Of a stretch of 64,000 nt of DNA, positions 1 to 51,938 are shown in pieces. Position 1 is the stretch's first letter; every line of letters starts with the position of its first letter. This DNA comes from Sacculina carcini (Eukaryota; Arthropoda; Thecostraca; Sacculinidae): contig OU696571.1 of assembly GCA_916048095.2 (NCBI GenBank), forward strand, positions 1,270,001 to 1,334,000, written 5' to 3'. The notes beneath the pieces were generated by a model. That model saw nothing but the letters and a program-made list of their open reading frames with translations, made no database searches and had not been told where the DNA came from. The position numbers were made by a program, and so were the translations under genes.

Positions 1-859
1 TATAAGTTTTCTTTCATTTCTTGCTTAATTTTATTTTTTCTTCTATTTTGTTTTTTGTGTAGCGTTATCGTTTGACGTTTAATCAGTGCACAAGCGCTCG
101 TAGTGTACTGTTCTGGAAATTTCACTCAGATCACCGACTGACACAATGTCATACACCGTACAACCTCTAATTTCTGCTCAAAACGTTCGGCCTACTAATT
201 CGGTCACTAATTAAACGTACAGCCTCGAGCGCTCTTTGAATAGAATCCATTGGCGTGTCTCAAATTGGCAGGTGCACACTGGACTGGACACGCTGAAACA
301 TTTGCCAGAATCCGGAAAAGTTTCGCTCGCTAGTGCATTCAAATTAAGCTCACGCAACTTGGTCGTTTCTTGACCGAAGGCATTCAATAAAGTTGGTCGG
401 TCCGTTAATTGAGGCCGGCAGCGCACTCGAGGCAAAACAGCAGCAGAAACAGGCAAAACAGCCAATATAGCTCTCAGCAAGCTCCCTCCCGACCCCCAAC
501 CGCCATTGATGTGCTCATCAAACGCTTTGTACGCCCATAATAACTCGTGATGACTTATACTAGGCGTATTCCAACCTGTGGTACGCGAGGGTCCTCCAGG
601 TGGTACGAGAACACTGGTGGTCATCAACAATTTTATGTGCTGGGTGACATGTGCATCAACCATTTGACAAAGCTCTGACGCTAAATTGAGTCTTTGTTCA
701 CGGATAATGGCCATTCAGCTGACACGTTTGAACGTTGGCCAAACACAATATTGGCATTGTTAGTGGTGGAGCGGCAAACGACTGTCCCTTCTCTTCTATA
801 AGTCATCCACCTCCGCGTGCTCTCTCTCTCCAGTCACATACACAGAGCCTATGTGAGGT
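1..859. other. Left edge, no recognised gene
   Basis: This stretch lies downstream (in gene sense) of the last visible exon of the Sidestep-like gene, so it is probably intron. An open frame runs on the minus strand from 714 to 211, but its translation has no domain, signal peptide or splice context that I recognise. I do not call it a gene. Confidence 0.4.
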
Positions 860-1090
860 CTTATGGGCCCCTAAAGGCAATACTGGAGCCCCCATTATGA
901 ATAAAGCACAATTTTAATAGATCCGACTTTGGGAAAATATAGTCACGCGCATCCCCTCAATCTCCATTAAGCTGGGGACTTTTATGCGCTACTTTATGAT
1001 AAATTTTTATATTTTGTGTGAGGCAACGGGCCCTCAGCCGGGCGACGGGGACCCCGGCCGAGGGATCGGGAAGAGAGCGGTTGTTACGAA
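860..1090. repeat. Interspersed repeat family B, copy 1
   Basis: The core at about 921-1035 matches a second copy at 28618-28730. Shared blocks are a CGACTTTGG motif, a TCTCCATTAAGCTGGGGA block, a TTTATGCGCTAC block followed by TTATGATAAATTT, and a GAGGCAACGGG(C) block. The GC-rich end after the last block (GGGGACCCCGGCC-like) is also present, but diverged, in copy 2. No coding function is evident and the class is unknown. Confidence 0.6.
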
Positions 1091-1217
1091 TCTGCACATA
1101 CACCCCAACTATACGTGATAGCCCACAAGGAGAGCATTGCCCCTCTCTTATCCGCCAAGCAATCAAAGTTGGAGCAAGTATTCGCGGAGACATTCAAGTT
1201 ATAAGATAGCTCTCATC

Positions 1218-1305
1218 AAGCCGGGTATCAAACGGCAGAGTGGTTACAGCGTCGGTTTTCAGCAATAAAAGTCGGCGGTTCGATTCCAGCCGTGGATGGA
1301 TCATT
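1218..1305 (+). repeat. tRNA-like sequence with A and B boxes (possible SINE head)
   Basis: An A-box-like GGCAGAGTGG is followed about 50 bp later by a perfect B box, GGTTCGATTCC. These are the internal RNA polymerase III promoter elements of tRNAs. The flanking stems do not close into a convincing tRNA. It is best read as a tRNA-derived SINE head or a tRNA pseudogene. Confidence 0.45.
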
Positions 1306-1429
1306 TGGAAACATTGCGCTGATATGCTGATGTTACGATTGCTGACACAAGAACACAAGCAGTGACTGCTGAGCATGTGTGGCTGGAAAATTAACCTGCA
1401 CACTTTGGTCAAGTAGGAAACTAGTCGGT

Positions 1430-1735
1430 GGATTTCAACCGACTACAACAATAGTTCTTATACTTTCTCAGTGTTTGCACCCTTCTCAAATTAGCAGTCA
1501 TTTCTTGCACCCCCCGGATTCTCGAGATTTTGTTTCCTAATCTAGCCTTTTCATTAGAAATAGATTCAGATATATCTCTTCGCACAATGCTTAAGAGGAT
1601 TAAGCAAAGTATTTCCCCAGGGAAAATATCAATCATAGGTAAAAACATACTTTCTTATTAATTTAATTTTTACAGAATCCTCACAACCCTTGGCAACCAG
1701 GCTTGCAACCCTGGTTAAGAACCCACGGACTACAC
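1430..1735. repeat. Degenerate hAT-type MITE remnant
   Basis: A left block near 1482 (GTTTGCACCCTTCTCAAATT) resembles a diverged block at 2236-2298. The right part ends in GGTTAAGAACCCACGG, which resembles the GGTTAAGAACCACTG ends of clearer elements at 17351-17628 and 47677-47905. The left terminal repeat is not convincing, so the borders are approximate. Confidence 0.35.
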
Positions 1736-1781
1736 AAAGCCACAATGTGATGTATGCGTGCAAGCGTGTATCTGCACTCAC

Positions 1782-41860
<40,079 letters not shown>

Positions 41861-42260
41861 CTCTCGGTCATGATTGTGTGTGGCCGCTCTCACTCACACA
41901 ACCCCCCACACTGCACCCTGCCAGCCATCACAAACAAGTCGCTAAAAACAATAAATAAACGAACGTCGGCAGCAGAGCACGAAGAAAATGAGAAAATAAG
42001 TCAGACAACAAGTCCAGCAACTTGCAATGTTGAAAAATTGCAAGATCGCTCAAAAGCTTTTCCGCGTTTACACCTGGACACACGCACACGCACACGCACA
42101 CGCACACGCACACGCACACGCACACGCACTCGTTCTAACACTGTCGACGTTCCACTGATGTCTGGTGTCGTTTTCGACTGGAGTCGCTACCGACTATGCA
42201 TGTATGTGTGTGTGTGTGTGTGTGAGTGTGTGTGTGTGTGCTGGTGTTAGTGTTGGGCTG
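41861..42260 (-). promoter_or_regulatory. side-like: Probable 5' leader / promoter region of the Sidestep-like gene
   Basis: The region directly upstream of the signal-peptide exon. It includes a (CACACG)n hexamer array at 42080-42128 and GT tracts at 42200-42240. No TATA box or convincing initiator was identified. A non-coding first exon further upstream cannot be excluded. Confidence 0.3.
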
Positions 42261-43073
42261 CAGTTACAATGACACTTAAGCACGCAACCGATTGTTTATT
42301 GAGTAAATGAGAAATTGTGTGGCTCATGGACATCGTGCAGCTGGTGGAAAGAGCGTCTATTTCGTCAAAAGTCCTCCACAATTGTCAAAGTATTCTGTGC
42401 TATGATTAATTATTTATCGCAACTTTCCATTAAAAAAAGCCCAAACACATTTTCAAAGACGTTTTATATTTAAAATAGTCATTTACTCGTTGTATTTAAT
42501 TAGATGAAGGATGTCCAGTGACCCTCTTTTCTGCAGAACAGTTGAAGATCTGGTTTAGTCGCCATGGTATCCAGAAGCTAGGCGAGGTGTCACCATACAA
42601 CGAAGAATTGTACAAGTTTGACTGTTTGGTGAAGCCTCAGTCTACAGCCCAGCCCTCTCCGCTTCCAATTAAAACATAAGCCTACAAAGCAGAATAAGCT
42701 AGAAAATCAGAGGTCACGATATATTAAGCATTTTGTAGCTGCTCGTAGCTTGCACGAAAAAATCCTCACTTAAAGCAAATGTTTACATGCCTGGCAGGGA
42801 AACCAGTTTTTGCCTCATAAATTCCTGATAAATTCACCTGTAATATATCAGAAAAATACCTCTAAGTTAAAGCGTGAGATTATATTGTATAGATATACAA
42901 TTAATCAGGATAAGCAGAGTTGAGCTGGGCAAGCATTGCGTGCCTGTTTTGATTTGTATAACGCTCTGTAGTGCAGAGCTTGGGAGCGAGCGCGGGTGCC
43001 CTGAGGTGTGATGTCGTGTCAATTAAGTCGGTGGGCAATTTTCAAACTGCGCGTGCTCATCCGTGTCCCACGT

Positions 43074-43107
<34 letters not shown>

Positions 43108-44560
43108 AGATCCATTTCAATGAGTTAAAACCGATGAAGCAGCAGCTCTCAGCAGAGCAAATGGAGGATAAATTTTCAGAAAAAAGAAGAATGTGATTGA
43201 GAAACAGAATCGAGAATGATCAACGTGGGAAAAATGCAGAGAGAAAATAATGTACGAGGGCAAAACCAAAACCAGGAATTAGATCATGGTGTGTGTGTGT
43301 GTGCATATATGCGTGCGAGAGAGAGAGTGAGAGAGAGACACAGAAAGAGAGAGAAAGAGATTGCTACACAAGCAGACCGTGTGAGAATGATGGATGGACC
43401 AATTTATATGCGTTGTCGAATCATTGCTTCGATAAAGCACACAGAAATACGCGTGTTCAGCCAATGCAAATATGTTCGCGATCAAAGCGTTTTCTCAATA
43501 CTGGCAATATGCTGGTGCTATTTGCTTGCATCACATAATATGCCATCCTCATACGACACGATAAATATGAAATAGAATATTTCAAAATCCACATTATCCA
43601 CATATTATTGTGAAACTCAAAATTTAATATATGTTTCTTGTTTAAAAGGAGAAATACCTGTATATATGTATTGCTAGGGAATTTTGTCATCACATATATG
43701 GCGCATAATTTTAGCTCAAGCGGATCGCATCTATAGCAAATATACCGTCCAATTTAATTTGTTCAGAATAAATTAATCCACAAAAATCAAGTGGTTAAGT
43801 TGAAAATACAGAAAAACTGATAAAATAAATAAATAAAATATTGTATAATTAAAATAAAATATTATACAAAATTATTTAATTAAATTCAATATAAAATTAA
43901 ATATTGTATAATTTGAGGCTGCAGCTTAAAAAATGCACGTGTTTTGTTGTTTATTAAAATTTGCTTTTTGCATCATCCCTGTTCTCGTTCAACACCACTG
44001 TGATATCACGCTGCAATGCAAGCATGCAACCAAATTGGCACGTTGCAATTGTCGCAGAACACACGCACAAAGGCAATATGTAGTATATCAAACGACATCT
44101 CGCGACGCCATGACGGCGTTTGGCGTTTTATATTGTGCGTTTTTGTATGCATACGATACAATCCCGCAGGCAAACGGGGGTATTGATGACACACTGTGGC
44201 AGCCCAGTGACTCTCAAACATTTTCAAATGCAGTTTCATTAAATTGCGGCTTATATTTTAAATTTATATATAAATAAATACATACGTCACGCAAACGACT
44301 AGACCAGCTCGAGTGTCTGAAGAATTGTGTCTGAAAATGATTGCCAAGTGTTATTTTGTTCCCATTCTGGAGAGCAGTTCTGAATTGATAAATCAGTTTC
44401 AAATTGGACAGTATAAGTGTAAAATCACCCAAGCAAACAAAAATAACCATGGCAAAAAACAGACAACCCTTTCCGGGGGGTATCACTACACCACGTGCAA
44501 ATACAAGACATCACACCACGACCACACCTCGAACATCATTCCCTCCACACATTGACACTG

Positions 44561-44644
<84 letters not shown>

Positions 44645-44741
44645 CCAATCAGCGACAAGCTGGTCACGTGCTAACCGCCGCGGGGCATAAACATGTCACA
44701 ACATGTCATGTCATAACACAAGACACAAATACACAAGAATT

Positions 44742-44809
<68 letters not shown>

Positions 44810-45200
44810 TTTCTCTTACAGTGCCAAATTACACAATCACAATCACACAATCACACACACAATCACACAATCAGTAAATACGAGGAAGAAGGGATAAAAT
44901 TGTCAAAAAAATGCAATAATATTGTCCGTTGATAAAGAAAATGGTTATATGTCCGTAGAGTAAACACAACCTATTACTTTCGAACATTATTTTCATCTTC
45001 ATATTTCAATGGAAGAGAATGTGAATTCAATGATATCTAGAAACGAATTGTATGTGCTCTTGCACTTTACATAGGAAAAATTAATCAGACAAATCGAAGC
45101 TTATAACACAAATATTTACACAACAGAACAAATTGATCTCAGTCCAATTCCAACGTAGAAAGCGGAATCTTGAATGACTGAAGTACAACTTCAAACTCAC
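42260..45200. other. Intergenic, no gene recognised
   Basis: Contains short CA tracts and two long ones at 44565-44642 and 44750-44807. A GA-rich stretch lies at 43310-43360. A possible single hAT end (CAGTGACTCTCAAACATTTT) lies at 44209. The remainder is AT-rich without coding signals. Confidence 0.6.
44565..44642. repeat. (CA)n microsatellite
   Basis: About 39 uninterrupted dinucleotides. A second pure tract follows at 44750-44807. Confidence 0.97.
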
Positions 45201-45202
45201 AC

Positions 45203-45498
45203 CAGTGGCGGCGCCAGGATTTTTCCGATGGAGGGCTGAGGGGGGGGGGGGGGGGGGGGGGCTAAGAAAGAAGTTGAGGGGGCTTGGCAAAGCATGAAGA
45301 GCTACACTCGAACACTGACTAAATAGTATTATAATAAGGCACTGAGGCACACTGATTCAGTCCTCGAACTTGAACCATAATTACAGGACTTAATTTACAG
45401 TGGTGAGAAATATTAATGCCCATGATTATGATTTTGGGGAGGCTTAGGGGAGCTTAGCATTTTTTGGGGGGGCTTCAACCCCCCTTGGCCCCGCCACG
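45203..45498. repeat. CAGTGGCGGCGCC-type MITE (family C) with poly-G run
   Basis: CAGTGGCGGCGCCAGGATTT on the left, TTGGCCCCGCCACGG on the right, flanks ACTCACAC and CCTCACAA (six of eight). Contains about 20 consecutive Gs at 45240-45260. The interior matches the long copies at 2635 and 11075. Confidence 0.8.
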
Positions 45499-45710
45499 GC
45501 CTCACAATCCATCCCACAGGCTTGATGCGAGGCTAGACCACGTAATAGCTCTAATACAGGGGTTCTTAAGCCGCGGTCACACGAGGCCAATTGTTGGCCA
45601 AGCCAACGATTGGCCTAGCCAACTGTTGGCTTGCAGCGGACAATCGTTGGCTAGGCCAACAGTTGGCTTGGCCAACAATTGGCTTGCAAGTGGTCACACG
45701 AGGCCAGTAA

Positions 45711-46076
45711 TTGTCCAAGCCAATAGATGTGGTGCATAGTACGTTCAGTGTGGTTTGTCTTGCTGTCCTGACTAGTTCTCTCAGTGGTGGTGGTGCTTTG
45801 CCGATCATGCCAAAAATCAAAAGGAATTTTTTAAAGCACTGCATATCAATTGTGTGCGATGAAATTGAAAACGAACTACAAGAGGAAGAGCGAGGCACAA
45901 GCGCGAAAATATGGGTGAAACCATGGATTTACGCAAGAAACAAATTTGGGGCATCAGACAACTTGATTCAAGAACTGTTGAGCGAAGACGTTTTGTCGTA
46001 CAGAAATGTTCTACGCATGGACGAAGATAAGTTTAACGAGTTATTAGAGATCGTGTCTCCTGCGATCGAAATTTAA
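45711..46076 (+). pseudogene. Harbinger nuclease, N-terminal fragment
   Basis: Up to 121 codons are open. The conserved part IWVKPWIYARNKFGA ... LIQELLSEDVLSYRNVLRMD, then FNELLEIVSPAI, is the N-terminus of PIF/Harbinger DDE nucleases (W-V-R-P-W ... L-x-x-E-L ... F-x-x-x-L-R-M). The frame stops at 46074-46076 just where the DDE domain should begin. The true start is probably the ATG near 45807 (MPKIKRNFL). It is a deletion derivative and cannot be active. Confidence 0.8.
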
Positions 46077-46113
46077 TTTTTCTTTTTAACATATCCAGAC
46101 TGGGAACGTCGAT

Positions 46114-46335
46114 TCACGCCCCAATCAGCTCGTCTCTCAGCTCCACAAAACTACGTTCTCTTACAAATTTGTCCATGTAATTCTTATTTGTTGCATCCCA
46201 CAACGCGGAATACTTTTGGAAGATATCCAAAAAAGCAATGGTTTCCTTAGTTGACCACTTCATCACGAAAAATTTAAGACAAACAAAACACGAAAACACA
46301 ACACAACATAGGCCCTCAAACTGAATTGCATTCAA
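46114..46335 (-). pseudogene. Harbinger Myb/SANT-like (MADF) DNA-binding protein fragment
   Basis: The minus-strand frame contains MKWSTKETIAFLDIFQKY, then ALWDATNKNYMDKFVRERSF, the pattern of the Myb/SANT-like protein that partners Harbinger nuclease (W-[ST]-x-E-x-[TV]-x-x-F-[IL] ... LW-[DN] ... Y). Only the first helices remain. The partner normally binds the subterminal repeats. Confidence 0.72.
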
Positions 46336-46929
46336 TGTACGCGTTGCTTCAGCGCCATGTGGTGAAAAACGGAGGATCGAATATTTGCCTTGCGCGAGAA
46401 TTCAATCATTTTCAGCGTGAGAGTGCGCGTTCATTGCACGGCAACGTAGCGCCCTCTTGAGGCAAGCGGCTGAAATGCAGGCCAATTGGCTTGAAAAGTT
46501 GAACATGTTCAACTTCGGTTTTCGGGACAATTGTTGGCCAAGCCAACGATTGGCTCGGCCAACAATTGGCTTAGCCAACAATTGGCCTCGTGTGACCACT
46601 CGACCAAGCCAACAGTTGGCCAAGCCAATCGTTGGCTAAGCCAACAATTGGCCTCGTGTGACCACGGCTTTAAGCGCGGCTGCGAGACAAGTGCGAGAAT
46701 TCGTGTGAAAATTAAAGAAAAAACAAGTTTTTGCCTATGCTTTATATCATTCTTTATATATGCTTTAAATGTATGAATGAATGTTGAACAAACAAAATTC
46801 TTTATCACGTCATTTGTAGTTTTAGTTTTGTTCATATAGCTAAAAAAAATTCGGGGGCTCCGATAACTGACTTCTTATTTGATAAGGGGGCCAACACTGA
46901 AAAAGTTCAACAACCACTGCACTAATATC

Positions 46930-47174
46930 ACATAATAACTAACTGTGACTAACTATCTATCTCGCTTGAGAATTGAGCAGCATTGTAGAGCTGACACTTT
47001 TTGAGTGTCAGTCAATTAGATCGCACGGCTGCAGGACAATTAAAACCAGTCGTGCCAGCCATTGTCTAGGGGTCGCCTCGGAGTGAAGTCCACTTTTTAC
47101 CGCCATCGAAGCACACACACACAACACACACACACAACACACACACACACAACACACACAACAGACACACACAC

Positions 47175-47211
<37 letters not shown>

Positions 47212-47375
47212 CACACACAACACACACACACAACACATACAACACACACAACACACACACACAAGCACACACACACACACACAACACACACACACACACC
47301 GCAGCCTGTGTTGTCGGATAATTGGAAGCCAGATTTCATAATTGAAAAAGAGTCCGCGTGAAACTGGCATTGTCC

Positions 47376-47458
<83 letters not shown>

Positions 47459-47676
47459 ATGTGTGTGTGTCTGTGTGTGTGTGTTGTGTGTGTTTCAGTG
47501 TGATTGATAAGATACACCAACTGGTTTACAGGTGTTTGACCCAGAGGTTTTTGATCGTCACATGACCAACATTGACGCTGCTATAAAAGGACAGCGTCAG
47601 TCACTAAATGTCTCACACACTCAAAACTAGCCCGCTGTGTCTACAGTAAACAAGTGAGTGAAATGGCATTTTAAAC
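46930..47676. other. Intergenic CA/GT-rich stretch
   Basis: Contains a CA tract with ACAAC interruptions (47111-47299) and a pure GT tract (47380-47458). No gene. Confidence 0.7.
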
Positions 47677-47905
47677 CAGTGGTTCTCAACATTGTTCGCA
47701 GTGCTTGCACTCTTTTCAAAGCATGAAAAAGTTAAAAATACAAACGACATAATATCAAAACTTGTTGTACAATTTTCATTCATACATTTTAAAGCTCCTT
47801 TAAATGTTATTCCAGGAAGTATATGAAGTATAGGCAAGACGTATAGTTTTATTGATTTTTTACGGGAATCCTCGCACTCTTTAGGAGCCAGGTTAAGAAC
47901 CCCTG
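47677..47905. repeat. hAT-type MITE
   Basis: CAGTGGTTCTCAACATTGTT on the left and CAGGTTAAGAACCCCTG on the right. The flanks TTTTAAAC and TTTAAATC are similar but imperfect. Related to the element at 17351-17628 in its termini. Confidence 0.72.
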
Positions 47906-48744
47906 TTTAAATCTGATTGCTAGTACAAGCGTGTGACAACAGTATGTTTTTTTGGATAAATCTTATTTTAGTAAATATATTATCTTTGAAAGAAAAATAA
48001 AGTGTCAATCTTGTATTCAAGATCCGTTCAAGATTTCAAGAATCAAGTCTAGACATTGATTCAACTAACATGTGTGCAAAATTCAAACTTGAGCATTCGG
48101 AAACGTGCAATGTGAGATCATCTATTGATCTCATTGCAATCACCCGTTTGTATTCAGAGTTCCAGGCAAGCAGTTCGCATTAACAAAACACAAAAAATAA
48201 ACATGGTTAGTCATTAGCATTGTGGAATTACACCTCGCCGAGTCCAGCTGCCCGCCCATTCGTTTGTATGTCTGTGTGTCGTTTTTGTCTGTGTCACTGT
48301 GTGTGTTGTTGGATCATGTATGTGTTTGACGAATTACATGTTCGTATGCTTGTCTGTATGTGCGACCTGTTCGTTTCGGATATGGCCCCAATTGGAACAA
48401 AGTCTATGTAGATTATACAAAACAAAGTCTATGTAGATTAGTCAAGATTATGTAGAGGTTGAGAGCGGCCGTGAGGTTTGTCACAAATAGTCCGTGTCTC
48501 AATTGGGGTAGTCTCCGTTCGTTTCGTCCTCTTGTCAAGTACAGTCGGTCCAAAGAACTCACGTTATTCACTTGTGTTGTTCCGTGGCGACCCAAGCGCC
48601 ACACCATCATGCATCTGTATGTCTAGATTGCAGTCATAAATCTCTATTTCGTTTTTTTGTCACCAGAGTGATAAGTTCTTCATCCTCCCTATTCATCCTA
48701 TTCTCTCCTAATTCCCATTTATCTTGCATTTTGCCATCTTTCAG

Positions 48745-49319
48745 CAGCCGAAATGACTGGACCGAATTCTGCGCTGCTTGTCAGCTGGGTTGTCATGGCG
48801 ACCACGGGCTTGTTGCTGATGGTCGAGGCTCGTCCCCAGCAGGCAGCGGTGGGCAGTAGCGGCTCAGCATCGTCCTCGTTCACCACGGCACAGCAGAAGC
48901 AGCAGCTACAAGCGGCCATATTCGGAACGTCCATTGATTCTCTACAATCGCAAGCTGCCGGACACACACACGGTGCGTCAGCCAGCAGTGAGAATGCCGC
49001 TCATGGCTCAATAGTCCGCAATCCCGTTCAGCAACAGTCCGTAGTTACCGGCAGCAAGTCGCACCAGCACGTGCTCTCTCCGTCCTTGCCTTCACTGCCC
49101 GTGTTTCCGGCGCAGTTCGGACAGGCGACCGGCACGGCCGAAGGACAGGTGAGTCGGGCGGAGTCCGGCGGAACCTCGGTGGTTACCGTTGGCTCGTCGG
49201 CCGGAGGAAGTGTTTCCGGCACGGGAAGCAGCATGAGCCACGCGCTATCCTCGAGCGCCAGTGGTCCGCTGGGGTCAATGGCCGACAGTTCAGCGGTGTC
49301 CAATCAGCAAACGGGTTGA
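48745..49319 (+). CDS. Possible secreted Ser/Gly/Gln-rich protein, last or only coding exon
   Basis: The ATG at 48753 opens 188 codons to a TGA at 49317-49319. The first 26 residues look like a signal peptide: a short polar start, a hydrophobic stretch LLVSWVVMATTGLLLMV, then EA before RPQQ. The mature part is low complexity, rich in Ser, Gly, Ala and Gln, with His pairs and no cysteine. An acceptor-like TTTGCCATCTTTCAG ends at 48744, eight bases before the ATG, so the start may sit in a second exon. Local GC and codon use resemble RTEL1 and DDX51 rather than the flanking AT-rich DNA. No family is recognised. Candidates include cuticle, matrix or silk-like components, but function is unknown. 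No clear polyadenylation signal was seen. Confidence 0.55.
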
Positions 49320-49699
49320 TCGTTGATGCAGGAAGAGAGCGGGGAACAAGGCACACGTTGTCGATTGACTTGCAGCGTATATATATTGCTTGTTCCGTGC
49401 TCAAGTCCAAAATCAACTGCGTAAAGTGGCATTATCATCAGTTGAACACAGAGACACAAAAATCAACTCAAGAAAAAATCTGAGCAATGATTTTATGTTG
49501 AAATTTGTCGAGCTCAAAGAGCATGCTTTGCTTCAAATATTTCAATTGATAGAAAATGTTCCGCTTTATCGTTAATATAATCATAAAAACATATTGTCCC
49601 TTGCATATACTTTCATGCATGAAATGAATTCTTACAAACGTATGTGGTTGTTTGTGGATGAGGGATATAAATAAGTAACACTTGTCAAAGGTGAAAAGT

Positions 49700-49890
49700 T
49701 AAAGGACGTAAGTGACAGCTGCTACACGGGAAGAAGCCGAAGCTTATGAACACACAGATGTGTCCCGTGCAGCTCACTACCACCGCAGAACCGACCCTCT
49801 CCACGCTATGGCGCCACAAGGACGAAAGACGTATTAGAGAGGGCCACCTACCCAGAATGCATGACACAACACACGACTGATATCTGGAAG
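49700..49890 (-). repeat. tRNA-Val-headed SINE, 3' half
   Basis: The complement matches the SINE from CCAGATATCAGTCGTGTGTT to the CAGCTGTCACTT tail followed by CCTTTAACTTTTCACC. The head is missing. Confidence 0.82.
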
Positions 49891-50284
49891 CATTTTCTGA
49901 CTGTTGTGTCGACCAAACAAACTGCTACAGCGGAAAATATTCTGTCTTTGCGTTTCAGATCTTCTGTGGTTTGTTATCACCTGTGCCAGTGTATAATCAG
50001 CTTAGCGCACTCCATTTGGCTTAGACGAGCCCGTTTGTCTACTGAAAAACGCCCCGTCACAATCCTAGGCTTAGCTAATCTAAAATTAATATGCAAATCA
50101 AAAATAGCCATATATTTTTCGGTGCATTTGCATAAGCCGAGCTAAATGCCAGTGTGGATATATTGTTGCGAATAGGCTGGCAAAATGTCCATGTGACAAA
50201 TGTGACTCCAAATTCCGAAATGAAGCAGATTAGCTGTTGAAATCGTCAGCGCCGCGATATAATGCACATCATCGTTATTATCAC

Positions 50285-50380
50285 AAATATTATTAATTAC
50301 AAGCAAATTCAGTAGCATGGGAGGAGTGCAAGTGCACTATTACCACCCTGAGGTGGTCCCATGTACCGGAAGCGCCCAAA
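50285..50380 (-). repeat. LINE 3'-end fragment
   Basis: Same 3' end as the LINE at 25880-25985 (GGGCGCTTCCGGTACATGGG, CATGCTACTGAA, AATAAT tail on the complement). Confidence 0.78.
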
Positions 50381-50391
50381 AAGCATAAAAT

Positions 50392-50850
50392 TGTGTGTGT
50401 GTGTGTATGTGTGTGTATGTGTATGTGTGTGTGTGTGTATGTGTGTGTGTGTGTGTATGTGTATGTGTTTATGTGTGTGCATGTGTATGTGTATGTTTGT
50501 GTGTGTGTGTGTATGTGTATGTTTGTGTGTGTGTATGTGTGTGTATGTTTGTGTGTGTGTGTGTATGTGTGTGTGTATGTGTGTGTATGTGTGTGTGTGT
50601 GTGTAGAGTATGTGTATTTGAGAACATGTATGGAACGTATGGAGAGTGCGTATGCTAGAATTTGTGTGCGTGCGAGTGTGTATTTGCATGTATGTGCATG
50701 TATGTAGATGTGTTAGTGTGTAAATGTGTGTATGTGTGTGTGTGTGTGTATGTAGGTGTGTATGTATGCAGGTGTATGTGTACGTAGGTGTATGTGTTCG
50801 TGTGTGTATGTGTGTTTGTAAGTGTATGTGTATGTGTGTGTGTGTGTGTG
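50392..50850. repeat. Imperfect (GT)n / GTATGT array, ~460 bp
   Basis: GT tract with frequent AT interruptions in a GTGTATGT rhythm. Cys-Val-Tyr frames across it are artefacts. Confidence 0.93.
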
Positions 50851-51513
50851 TAATGTGCATTTATTCCACACACGAGTTGTCACAGTTTTCTATGCAACAG
50901 GCAGCAACACAACACAACACGACAGCGCCACACTGCACGATCACACCGCTCGTCTAATGTGTTTTGCCTGCCAGAACGTGTCTTGCATGAAGCCTCACTC
51001 CCATACACTGCGCAAATTTGACTTGGGGTCACTTTGCACAAACACAAACAGTAGACAGGGCGATAAGAAAGTACAAAAACTCCTGCTTTCAGAAAAAACA
51101 CATTATTGCATATTCAACATAATATTCTTAACTACTTATTAATTCTTTTATAAACAGTATGCAAATATATGCAAGCATGCTGAATAAAAACTTGAATGTA
51201 TGTAGTATAACTTATAGTTTACCTATAAAACTGTGATATACCGCTATTTTTCACTTTTTTATTTGGATAATTTAAAATGTTATCAAGTGTATTCAAGAGG
51301 TATGATACTGCGACACGGCACCCCCTGCAATCAACCCCCCACTCACTTACTCCCCCCACGCTAGCTGGCAACATGCAAGACGGCGAAAATGACGCAGTGG
51401 AGACATAAGTGACGCACCACATTGCGCCACGTCGCGTCGCTTAACGATACATTCGAGCATATCCCCGGGCAACATCTCGGCGACGATAAAATCATCTTCA
51501 TCACACTTGAGAG

Positions 51514-51691
51514 CAGTGACGTCGCCAGGATTTCTCCAGCAGAGGGGCTTGAAAGATGAAAGAAAAGAAAGATGATGATGATGATGAAGAAACTCGACAC
51601 TAGAAATGTTCATGATCGGAATATTTGAGGGCACATTTTTTTGCCAGTTTCAGCCTTTCCAACACGCCCTCCGCCCCTGGAGCCGCCACTG
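51514..51691. repeat. CAGTGGCGGCGCC-type MITE (family C) with exact flank duplication
   Basis: CAGTGACGTCGCCAGGATTT on the left and CTGGAGCCGCCACTG on the right. CACTTGAGAG occurs directly on both sides, the cleanest target duplication in the family (10 bp, or 8 bp plus chance identity). Confidence 0.82.
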
Positions 51692-51938
51692 CACTTGAGA
51701 GAGGGAACGCCGATACCATCAGCTCATGCATATTTCTTCAGTGTCGTTGTTGTTGCTGATGCCTGCGCTAACAACCGCCATAAACCAAGCAAACTGACAC
51801 ACACACACACACGCACACACACATTATGAGCTAAATTTACAGCACTTGTCTATTACAGTATCCTGTATGCTCGATAGATCTGTGCACGTGCTGGGAACAC
51901 AGATTTCGCCTGTAACTAACACGCCTGAGCGCGTGACA

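Larger units (their letters stand above)
45569..46669. mobile_element. PIF/Harbinger remnant, internally deleted
   Basis: Terminal repeats AGCCGCGGTCACACGAGGCC and AGCCGTGGTCACACGAGGCC, flanked by TTA on both sides (45566-45568, 46670-46672), the 3-bp target preference of Harbinger. The interior keeps the beginnings of both Harbinger genes in convergent orientation. The centre, with the catalytic part, is lost. Each end carries an array of palindromic units related to TTGGCCAAGCCAA. Confidence 0.92.
45557..46919. mobile_element. hAT-type MITE split by a Harbinger insertion
   Basis: Outer termini CAGGGGTTCTTAAGC and GTTCAACAACCACTG are imperfect inverted repeats. Flanks CTCTAATA (45549-45556) and CACTAATA (46920-46927) match at seven of eight bases. 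The Harbinger remnant occupies 45569-46669, leaving about 260 bp of host MITE. Confidence 0.75.

Noticed and set aside
211..714. 167-codon minus-strand frame as a gene or the FNIII exon of the Sidestep-like gene
   Set aside because: No FNIII strands (no W ... L/Y-x-x-x pattern), no phase-1 acceptor recognised, and no family resemblance.
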